Below, piece after piece: positions 43,448 to 52,500 of a stretch of DNA of 64,000 nt; positions within the stretch are counted from its first letter, which is position 1; the number at the start of each line of letters is the position of its first letter. This stretch comes from Aphanomyces cochlioides (lineage: Eukaryota > Oomycota > Saprolegniomycetes > Saprolegniales > Verrucalvaceae). Under the pieces are notes generated by a model. The model worked only from the letters and a program-made list of their open reading frames with translations. It was not told the origin of the DNA and ran no database searches. The stretch lies in the NCBI GenBank assembly GCA_019828595.1, contig JAHQRK010000013.1, positions 1,581,501 through 1,645,500 on the forward strand, written 5' to 3'. Both the position numbers and the translations under genes were made by a program.

Positions 43448-44236
43448 ATGGTCCAAATCGCCTCCTTTGTTGCACTCGCTGCTGTCGCCTCCTTGTTCGA
43501 TGTTACCTCCGCGGTGGCCTCCTTGCCATCCGGCAACTGGCCCACTAGCTTGGGAAGCGTCAAGTACAGCGCCCCGTTCGTCGTCAAGAAGGGAACTGTC
43601 TTTGACGGACAAATGAAGACCTATGAACGCTCCAACGTCCCCTGCAAGGGCCAAGCCGAAGGCGGCAAAGACTTGTCTGTCTTCTTGGTCGAGCCTGGTG
43701 CCACACTCAAAAACGTCATCATTGGTGCCAACCAACGTGAAGGCGTCCACTGTGAAAGCCACGACTGCACGATCGAGAATGTCTGGTGGAACGATGTGTG
43801 CGAAGATGCTCTTACAATCAAGGGTGGGTCTGCCTCCAGCGTGGCCAAGGTCATCGGTGGTGGTGCACGCAATGCTGAAGACAAGATCATCCAACACAAC
43901 GGTGCTGGTACTGTGTCCATCGAAGGCTTCTACGCCCAAGACTTTGGCAAGTTGTACCGTTCGTGCGGTAGCTGCAAGACCCAAGTCCAACGCAAGGTGA
44001 CCTTGACGAACGTCTATGCTGTGAACCCCAAGGTGTCTTTGGTGGGCGTCAACAAAAACTACAATGACCAAGCCAAGTTCTCTAACATCAAGATCAAGTC
44101 GAGCAAGAACGCGGACAAGTTGAAAGTGTGCACGTACTACAAGGGCGGTACCTCTGGTGAACCGACGGAACTCGGCAATGGCATTGCGCCTCCGACCTGC
44201 CAATACTCGGCGAGCGATATCCATGTCTCGGCTTAG
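43448..44236 (+). CDS. Secreted pectate lyase, family PL3 (copy 9)
   Basis: 262 residues, intact. Signal peptide MVQIASFVALAAVASLFDVT. The front half of the mature protein matches copy 3 (NVWWNDVCEDALTIKGG) and the C-terminus matches copies 5/8 (YYKGGTSGEPTELGNG, APPTCQYSASDIHVSA), with its own KSSKNADKLKVCTYY. It is the last of the alternating block before the transposon cluster. Confidence 0.93.
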   Translation: MVQIASFVALAAVASLFDVTSAVASLPSGNWPTSLGSVKYSAPFVVKKGTVFDGQMKTYERSNVPCKGQAEGGKDLSVFLVEPGATLKNVIIGANQREGVHCESHDCTIENVWWNDVCEDALTIKGGSASSVAKVIGGGARNAEDKIIQHNGAGTVSIEGFYAQDFGKLYRSCGSCKTQVQRKVTLTNVYAVNPKVSLVGVNKNYNDQAKFSNIKIKSSKNADKLKVCTYYKGGTSGEPTELGNGIAPPTCQYSASDIHVSA

Positions 44237-44834
44237 GTTGTAGTTATCAATGTGTGAGTATAATAATTTTGTACTTAGCGGACTTGAAATCGTCATATTG
44301 CCGTCGAGCATATCATTAATGCTGCAACTTGCAGGTTTGCTGGGATGAATGGAGTAAACCGTTATTAATACATGTCCTTGCTTTAAGCACACAATCAACG
44401 AACCCCAGAATTGCATTTTTCTGCTTAAGATCATGAGTACGCGACCGCATTGGGACAGAGAGTTCCAACGAGCATTCAACGATTGATAAGCCTCATGGTC
44501 TGGCCAGTCTTTCCATTTCATTTGATGGAGATGATGTTGGAGATTGTCCATCATTTCGTGTATCTCTCTATACACGATATATATATCATTTCGTGTCTCT
44601 CTCTCTATACACGAAATGATGGACAATCTTCAAGAGATAGGGCACTGTTGAACTATATCTATTGTCACAGGTATTTGATATCGGGGTTCACTCATACTAA
44701 GAGTCAGCATTATTTCAGTAGGTTAAAGGTAATATAAACAAATAAAGATAAAATATTATACCTCACAGGATATATTTTTTTGAAAGAAATAGAAGCATCA
44801 TGGGATATCGCAAGAGACTGAGTTTCGATGTTTA
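44237..44834. other. 3' flank of PL3 copy 9
   Basis: No gene. Holds the 23-bp inverted repeat and becomes AT-rich towards the Harbinger element. Confidence 0.5.
44541..44629. repeat. Perfect 23-bp inverted repeat with CT-rich loop
   Basis: agattgtccatcatttcgtg... (44541-44563) and its exact complement (44607-44629). The loop contains a partial third copy (atcatttcgtgtctctct) and an atatatat run. Likely replication-slippage or foldback product. Confidence 0.8.
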
Positions 44835-44905
44835 GAGTGCGTTTGGTGGGACAAGAAATATCACAATAATCGTCAAATTATGTCATAATCATCGATTATG
44901 ACATA

Positions 44906-46135
44906 TGTGAGGAAGCTGGCTAATTTGACCGATTGTCGCGAAGAAAAGTGAAGCAGTCATGAAGACCAGGTCGACCGCGAGGGAACAGTTATGCAAGTCC
45001 AAATGAGGACGAGTGATAGCGGATCGCAACTCACCATTGGCTCGTCCATGTTGAGAAGTCTACCTACCCTATGGCACTGCTGTGTGGGCCCTGTGGCAAT
45101 CTATCCCGAGCATGCGTGTCGACGGTGGGCGATCATCTCGCCAAGCGAGGCGGCAGATATGGAGGAGACGCTCAATGCCGGGCGTTTCATCAACTTGATC
45201 ATGGCTGCCCTGAAGCTGCCCACATCCAAGGTTGGCCTGAAGTCAAGGTGGGCAGGATCCAAGCCCCATGGTTGCTGAAGCGCAAGGAGCCGGTACCAAT
45301 GTAGCGTGCCGTGTGTGGAACCACGGAGCAATGTACTACCAAGCACTTGAGCCATACGCCAGCACCGTACAGACGATCAACTCAACGCAAGCTCTCGTGC
45401 ACCGAAACGACGGCCACCTTCGTAATCATTGAGTACTGCTTGTACGACCGTACGATGACACGGACGGACCAGATTTGTCGTGGCAAGGGGATCAGAAGTG
45501 ACGCCAACCAATGGTTAGCCGAAGGTGGTGGAAAAAGCAACAGAAAGTGTATCGTTCGCCGAGCAAGAATACGAAGGGCCTATCAAGACCAGCGGCGTGC
45601 GAGTGACGACAGAGTGAGCAATTGTGAGTATCAGCATCGAGGATGGAGCTAGAGCTTAAGGAAATAACATGACTCCGGGTTTTGCGGCTGAAGCTGTACT
45701 TCGTCGTAGCGACCATGTGCTCTCTGATGGGGCTGAGCCTGTAGTTCGTCGGCCAGTGTTGTGCTCCCGGTGAGTCCGTGCCGGGCAAGACAGCAGGAAG
45801 GAGTTGTGGGATCTGTCGAAAACCCTCACGGAGCATGACCTATTTATTCAGTTTCCAATTTGCTCCCACAAGCGCAGCGTTCGCGTGAGTGGTCGAGTCC
45901 AAAATCCCCCCTTGTTCATACAAGTCGATCTCAGTCGGGACAACACCCCGCCATCGTGCGTTACCAGTAGCCTTTCAACCTACTGGCCGTGTCTACCATC
46001 CGCTTCTTTTGTTGGAGCAGTACCATTGACTACCCCGCGTAGAAGATCCAGCTGCCCTTCTAACCTTCGCCCCACCCCCCTCTTTTCTCTTTTCTTGCGG
46101 CCACAGCGGGCTTTTCCTTAGCTCGCTCTCGCACA
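44906..46135 (+). mobile_element. Solo LTR of a Ty3/Gypsy element
   Basis: 1230 bp beginning tgtgaggaag and ending tcgcaca (TG...CA), flanked by cata on both sides (44902-44905 and 46136-46139). It is the mirror image of the LTR at 56364-57593 (coordinate sum 102499, no indels, a few substitutions). It lies in the 5' non-coding part of the Harbinger element, upstream of the transposase ATG. The flanking duplication argues for an independent insertion reduced by LTR-LTR recombination. Confidence 0.8.
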
Positions 46136-46287
46136 CATATTTCATAATTCACAGTGTTTGGCGTGTTCAAAATATTTCAATTTTGTGCGCTGATATTGCA
46201 ATAAAAATATATAGGTGAGACCCTATATAATTTTATTGTAATGACATGGCTCATTGACTTCATTCAACTTCTTTACACTACAGGTCC

Positions 46288-46518
46288 ATGGCTGGAAACC
46301 ACACCTTGGTCTTGTTGCTCTTACTCGTTGGATGGCACAGTGTGTCGAGACTGGACAAGGAGCCTTGTCGTACGTCTAGCCTGTCAGGAGCAGCGTACGT
46401 CGATGAGCTCCTTCAGCGAAAGGTCAATCAACGGCGTTTTGTCGAATGCATGAGGATGCCCCGTGAAGCTTTTTTGAAACTTCATGTACTTCTTGTATCT
46501 AGCGGCGGTCTGTCCAGC
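46288..46518 (+). pseudogene. HARBI1-type transposase, 5' part (split by insertion)
   Basis: 77 codons encoding the N-terminus of a PIF/Harbinger nuclease: DKEPCRTSSLSGAAYVDELL, then RRFVECMRMPREAFLKLHVL, ending at GLSS. The frame resumes at 57744 (EEKLSSFLYIVG) after the 11.2-kb insertion. Joining the two parts at the CCAGC repeat and removing three short introns gives 376 codons with no stop until the natural end. The ORF here runs on in frame into the inserted gene ORF-1, making a chimera of 299 codons. Confidence 0.85.
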
Positions 46519-46524
46519 TACGTG

Positions 46525-47187
46525 ATGGCCACAAGAGGGCCTCGCACGCGATCATCCATGGCAAGTGACTCTTCCGACCTTGAGCCCAAGCGAGCTCCCA
46601 ATCTTGAAGGCAAGCCTCAAGCTATACGCCACAAGGACACTGCTCCTCTTCCTGAATCACCAAAGGCTAACAATACTTCGCCCAATCCAGCCGAAGGCTC
46701 CAATACCACGCCTCCTAAAAGGATCTTCTTGACGCGCAAAACTGAACGCCGCAAATCACAGACTCAGTCCCAACCATCGCAAGGTTCTGACAGTGAAATC
46801 GAATTCAAGGATGATGTGCCAGGTCCGTTCAGTAATGATATAGCCAGCGAGATGAAAAACCAAGCGGCTCACATTGGGCAGTTACATTGCCAGATGGACA
46901 AGCAAGCAGCAGAGCTTGCTGAGATGTCGGACAGGGTTGTCAAGTATGGGCAAGCCATCGTCCAGTTGTCCCAAACGATTGAACAGCTCAAATTGTCAGC
47001 TGGTGATTCCAAAGGGAGTAGACAATCAATTGATTTGTGCGGCATGATGACAACACATGGCCGCCCTTGCCGCAAATCAAAAGCCAGATGTCCATATCGA
47101 CGCGGCGGTACTCATCCACCTCAACCGACAGTTGATATGGGAGGCGACGAGTCCTCAACCGCTTCTTCAGAGGGCTCAGCCAACTAG
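46525..47187 (+). CDS. Antisense ORF-1: coiled-coil protein with Cys/His motif
   Basis: 220 residues from the ATG at 46525, six bases inside the insertion boundary. Ser/Pro/Lys-rich disordered N-terminus (PRTRSSMASDSSDLEPKR), then a coiled coil (about residues 105-160: QLHCQMDKQAAELAEMSDRV, IVQLSQTIEQLK). At the C-terminus a Cys/His motif, LCGMMTTHGRPC..ARCPYRRGGTH, has spacing C-x9-C-x6-C-x7-H. The same spacing occurs in ORF-3. Opposite in strand to gag-pol. Family unknown to me; nucleic-acid or zinc binding is inference. It can also be read as a fusion with the upstream transposase fragment. Confidence 0.55.
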   Translation: MATRGPRTRSSMASDSSDLEPKRAPNLEGKPQAIRHKDTAPLPESPKANNTSPNPAEGSNTTPPKRIFLTRKTERRKSQTQSQPSQGSDSEIEFKDDVPGPFSNDIASEMKNQAAHIGQLHCQMDKQAAELAEMSDRVVKYGQAIVQLSQTIEQLKLSAGDSKGSRQSIDLCGMMTTHGRPCRKSKARCPYRRGGTHPPQPTVDMGGDESSTASSEGSAN

Positions 47188-47249
47188 AGGATCTCGTAAC
47201 GTTCATAATGCTTTTTTTTCTTTTCTTGCTTCATTCTCCAATTTGCATC

Positions 47250-48050
47250 ATGGCGGACTCAGGAGGTCGCAGTCCAGCTAACCGCTTTCGCATCCGCAGC
47301 GCTAGCCCACCAATGCCTCGTCAGTTCTTCCAAGACGAGATCAATTTCGTTCTCTTGCGCTTGAGAGAGGTCCGAAGCACTTTCCAAGGGTTCCACAAGG
47401 GGCTTGAGGTCGTGCGAGAAACTCTCGAGAACATGTGCAACGTCTTCGAGCAAGCTGACGGCCGACTCGAACTGGTGCGTGACGATTGCAATCTTGCCCA
47501 TGGTCGACTCGACCACCTACATGAGGAATTTCGGCCCGCTAATGATCGCCTCGAGCAAATGCGCAACGACCTCTAGCTTGCCAACAATCGTCTGGGGCAA
47601 GTGCAAGCCAACTGCCACTCTGTTTCGGAAGCGCTGAAGAACTCGCGCGATGATTTCACCGATATCACTGGCCGCATCGAACAGTTGCGCGGCGATTTCC
47701 AGCTCGCCAATGGTCGTCTCGAGCAGCTTCATGATAGCGATAAGCTCAACCAAGATCGCTTAGCGCTGCACGAGCTTGACATGGCGGCGATTAGAATGGC
47801 CATCAAGGAGCTCGGCATGGCTATCATGCGGCTGAACGACTTCGTCGGCTCGCTCACCCACGCGCATCGCTTGCCTCATCGAAATGATCCTCAAAACCCA
47901 GGTACTTCAGCCGCCCCTCTCTGCCATGGCATAGCAGTCGGTGATGATGGAGCTCCAGCAAATGGCTGCCCTCACTTCCGAGAAGACTGTCCATTGCGTT
48001 TCAGCTACCATGCGGAAACTAATGCGCCCAAGATCGAGCTCTCTGACTGA
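47250..48050 (+). pseudogene. Antisense ORF-2: coiled-coil protein with Cys/His motif, one stop
   Basis: Frame of 266 residues from ATG 47250, interrupted by a single TAG at 47574-47576. The repeat context (DLxLANNRL here, DFQLANGRL later) implies CAG (Gln) originally. The body is a run of heptad-like units (GRLELVRDDCNLAHGRLDHL, DRLEQMRND, GRIEQLRGDFQLANGRLEQL), so a long coiled coil. The C-terminus has LCHGIAVGDDG...GCPHFREDCPLRFSYH, a variant of the ORF-1/ORF-3 motif (C-x6-C-P kept). Stop-codon readthrough or an intron using gtgcgtga near 47476 is possible but less likely. Confidence 0.55.
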
Positions 48051-48203
48051 CCATCGCACAGAGACATCCTTCGATGATCGTTCTTGTAAGTCTCCAATAC
48101 AGAGTGTTCGTCCTTTTGATAAGCTATCGTGATTGGTTGTCGCCAATAAAATCCATTCAGTCAATCCATCAATCGCACACATCAACTTCTTCTCAACCGC
48201 AGG

Positions 48204-49375
48204 ATGCCATCACCAAAGAGAGACCAGGAGGCCATCAACAAGCAGGGCAATAGTCATTCTTCGATGTCTACCACACATCTCGGAGCAGTTATGGAGCGCG
48301 TGCGCACCGAAGCAGCAATCAATGAGCTGGATGGGATGCTCCAGCTTCAGAGCCAACTCCTTGATCCGCACATTCCGAACTCCCGTCTCGCATCAGAAGA
48401 CCTGACAGCATTGGCCAAGGTCGTGGGTGGCACTCTAAAGGACCTGAGTCTGCTCACACAGCAAACCGGCGACGAATGGAGCGGCAGTCCTGAGTCAATC
48501 GCCGCATATGTTGATTGTTCCCATATTCTGCTGCTTCAGGCTCACCATCAGCTGGGAGCACTCACACTTCACGCCCTTCGAGGACAACACCAATCCTTAC
48601 AGCGCATTGAGGCGTTCGAGGCCAAGGTAAACCGCCATATTTCATACCACCTGACCAACAACAATAGCTGGAAGCCCTGCAATTGAGTAACGAAGCTACC
48701 CCACTCATTCAAACGCCATCTGATGGTGGATCTCCAATCACTTCTTCGGTTGCTGCTTCGGCGATTGTGTCTGCTGGCGGGAATTCGCCTGCTCAGCCAA
48801 CTCAGGGTCCAACAAAGACATCCAAGGGTAAACCCACTGCCAGTCTTGCTCCCGCTGAGTGCATCTCAATCCTCTCGTCGTCTGAAGACGACAGTGACCC
48901 TCAAGATTCTGACTTTGACATGCCAGATGAGGGGAACCAGCAAGCGAACGACGCTTCCTCCGATGACTCGTCAACAGACGGCCGCCAATCTCGATACACT
49001 AAGTACTTCGAGAGTACACAGGTTGTCGGTACTCAAGAGTCTAGACGATACCGCACTGCATTCAAGGCTGGCCTCTGCGACCACCTGTATCCCAATGGCG
49101 ATCGTTGTCAAATGCTAAGAGACCAGTGCCCGAACTACCAGAGCGGATCCCACCCTGAACAGTGCCGCTGGGTAACGACCAAAAACGGCGGCGCGCGGTG
49201 CAAACGTGTCATGGCAACTTGTCATCACCACAATTGGTGGTTGCCAGTGCCCAAGCGTGGCACACTTCGAGAGCGCGTCGTCAAGTACCATCCGGAAGTG
49301 CCCAAACCACCTGGTCGAAAAACCCAAGCGCGAGCTTCAAACCAACCATGGGACTTCACCAAACTCCAAGGGTAA
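48204..49375 (+). CDS. Antisense ORF-3: spliced Cys/His-motif protein
   Basis: Two exons, 48204-48626 and 48668-49375, with a 41-nt GT..AG intron. The joined product is 376 residues (FEAK joins LEALQLSNEA). The first half is helical (AAINELDGMLQLQSQLLDPH, SLLTQQTGDEW). An acidic Ser/Asp-rich middle follows (ISILSSSEDDSDPQDSDFDM). The C-terminus has LCDHLYPNGDRCQMLRDQCP..GSH (C-x9-C-x6-C-x7-H) and a second unit, CRWVTTKNGGARCKRVMATC, then HHH, with a basic tail. The intron sits antisense to the retroelement transcript, so it would survive retrotransposition. Function unknown; a DNA/RNA-binding or packaging accessory protein is a guess. Confidence 0.6.
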
Positions 49376-49583
49376 ACGTAAAGCCAAACACAAGCCAAAC
49401 AACAGCCCACCCAAGTCGTCTGCCGTAGAGATCAAGCCAATGCTCATCTAGGTAGAGTTCAAATTTTCATAACTTCTGTCGGCATAACACGCAATTTTCT
49501 TCATATGCAATACACAAAATAACCAATTTCCATTCCATTCCACAATCACATTCGAACCACACCAAATGAGCTGCACGCATCAC
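49376..49583. other. Convergent spacer ORF-3 / pol
   Basis: About 200 bp between the plus-strand ORF-3 stop and the minus-strand pol stop. No LTR or recognisable polypurine tract. Confidence 0.4.
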
Positions 49584-52500
49584 TTAATTCTCTTCCGCCT
49601 TCGTTTCCTCTTCTTCTGCATGCAACTCATCTTGTACCATCATCGCCAAACGATCAAATCCCAACCTCACTCTTTCAAAATCGTAAATCAACTCTGTTGG
49701 GGGTATATTGATCAGGGCTTCCCATTTCCACGGACCACCGATGGTGAATTGCACTTCGTATTCCTTCGTGCCACGCCGATGGCGCACATTTCTCACGGCA
49801 ATGATTCCAGGCCTTCCACTGAGCACCTCGTCACGGTCTGGTCGACCACCGACGAAAGAATCATCTGGTAGTTTCAACTCGGCATCGAGATCCACCGGCG
49901 GTACATTCTCCAGTATATCCACGGGGCGCTGCAGAAATTCACTTCGCGGTTTCAAGCGCGAGTCATGGACTACTGCATGGAAGCGGTAGTTCTTGCCAGT
50001 GTGCTGCACCTTGAGCTCAAGCTCGCTAGAGTAATCATTCGGTCGTGACAATACGCGGAAGGGACCATGCCATCTGTGGGTGAGTTTCACCTTGACGCCT
50101 GGCTTTACCTGGTCAATGTATAACCAAACAGCGTCCCCCACTTGGATACGTCTATCCGCGTTGGGGGGTAATCGCTCATTGTGACGACGGGCTCGTTCAG
50201 CAATCGCAGCTGCCACCAAGTCTCTTACCAAGGCGTTGCAGTAGACTTGATGTTGGTGCACTTGCAACCTCCATCGATATGCTTCTTGCTCCACTTCCGT
50301 CTTGACCGTGGGTAAGCTTGCTGTGATCGTTGTATGCGGATCCCACCCATGCATCAAGAAGGATGGTGTCTCACATCGGGTGGCAGAGATCGAGGTGTTC
50401 ATGGCGAACACTAACCTTTCGGCCCATTCATCCCAGTCTCGCTGTTTTGGGTCTTGAACATAGTGCTTGACCGACCTGACCATCACCTGAATCGCTCTCT
50501 CGGCCGTGCCATTTGCTTGAGGACGATAAGCAAATGTTGGCATCTGCTTCTGACCAAGCATTGTGCAGAAATGCTTAAACACATCCGACATGAATGACGG
50601 CTCCCGATCGTGCCGAAGCTCGCGACATGCACCAAACCGACGGAAGACTGCTTCCTCGAATGCTGCTGCTACTGTCTGTGACTGCCTGTCAGCCGTGGCT
50701 TTAGCCATGATATAGCCAGTGAACACGTCAACAAAGACAACCAGCTGTGAGTTTCCACGGAAAGACTTGGGCATGTCGGTAGCAATATCCATGCAAACAA
50801 CGTCCATAGGACCATTCGGGATCAAGTTTCCTGGACTAATGGCAGAGAAATTCGGTGGTGGCGCCGCGGTATTACAAGTCGAGCAGCTGGCTACGTATGA
50901 TTTAATGTCAGCACGCATTGTGTTCCAATAGAAGTGAGCACGAGCGTTCTCATACGTTCGTCCAAATTTCACGTGCCCACCTTGAGCATCGTCGTGGCAA
51001 TGAAATAGCACGACCTGTACCAGGGCTCGAGGGATCACCAATCGCCACTTCATTTGCTCTTTCTGGCTTCGTTTTGTCGTCCAGTCGACCCGATAGAGGG
51101 CATTCTGCTCTCCAATCTCGAATTCCCCGACACGCTTGGCTATTGAGCGGCATTCAGCTTCCGTCAAGTGGTCAATTTCGCCTCGCAGGTAACACTTTAT
51201 ATCAGCGATTTGTTTTTCTCTGTCCTGCGATTGACTAATACGGTCCAACCTCAACGCTGCCAATTGTTCGCTTGGGCCACCAGTAAAGGCCATGATCGAC
51301 GGGGTTCGTCCGGATGGATGGAGCAGCTCAGGGAGGCAATTCTTCTTCTGTAAACTTTGCAACGTCGCCTCATCATCAATTCGCTTTCCAATTCGATCCT
51401 GTAGGGCCATCGAGGCCAGCATGTCGGCTGCAGCATTCCACTTGCGATGGACGTGGTGAAACTCCACGTCGATGATCTTCTTTTCCAATGCTTTTACTTG
51501 CTGCAGACATTCAAGCAGGTGGTCTTGTCGACTCTGCATCCACCCGAGCGTCTGATGTATAATCAACCTAGAATCACCAAACACCACCGGGCGAACAAGA
51601 CCCAACAAAGAAACCCGTTCCAAAGCTGCGATAACACCATGATATTCAGCCAAATTCACCGTAGCTTCCATAAACACACCATTCTCAGCCCAAATGATTT
51701 TCCAGCGCGGTAATCTCCAAATCACGAACCCATAACTTCCAAACTTCTCCTTCATCTTGATTGCTCCGTCGAAAATGACCACTACAACGTCTTCATCATC
51801 GCCAAATGTGGGCAGCACTGATTCGCGTCGCACAACCGGCACTTCCTTTGCCTTGTTTGGTCGATAGAGCTCATAGTCGGCTAGCGTGGAGGCATCGGGT
51901 GGGTGTAAGACCTCTAGGAGTCGTGCTGGCAAGGCCCACCTATCATCCAGTTCAACAACTTCTACGACTCGGATCGTCCAGGGTGACAAAACAGCGGCCC
52001 AAGGCAGATGATCGGCCTTTCCACGTTTGTCGGCCAATACCCATTTCAGGAGCCCGTGACGACTGTAAACAACCAGCTGCATGTTCCGCAATTCGTAATA
52101 GCACACCTTGACAGCTCGCAGCAAAGCGAGAGCTTCTTTAGCCCATTCCTCATACCTTGGCCCGGCTCCTTTCAATGTTCGTCCACAGAATCGCACGGGA
52201 TGTAGAACACCTTCGTACTCTTGACAGATTGTCGCCGAGATTGCCCACGTGGTGGGTACAACAACACATGAAATTCCAACTCAGGGTTAGCATGCTTCAA
52301 CAAGGGGTGGATGAGTAAGCGGCCTTCAAATCCTCGAAAGCCTTCGTCGCTGCAGGAGAAACCACCCCGTGTCTTAACTCTTCGTCGGATATTTCATACA
52401 AGCAGCCAGCCATGATTGAGTAATTCTCAATGAAGCGACTGTAGAAGTTCAGTGAGCCGAGGAAGGATTGCATCTCCTTCAAACAACTGGGGAACGGCAT

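Noticed and set aside
36011..44626. Long open frames antisense to the PL3 genes (for example 36011-37108, 41433-42455, 43358-44626)
   Set aside because: They recur opposite every PL3 copy, start at unrelated positions and have no domain. They follow from the codon bias of the PL3 genes leaving the opposite strand without stops.
46135..46290. Possible 3' LTR of the Gypsy element at the left side
   Set aside because: The only LTR on the left is in the opposite orientation; no agctaaggaaaagcc-type LTR start occurs between 46.1 and 49.6 kb.
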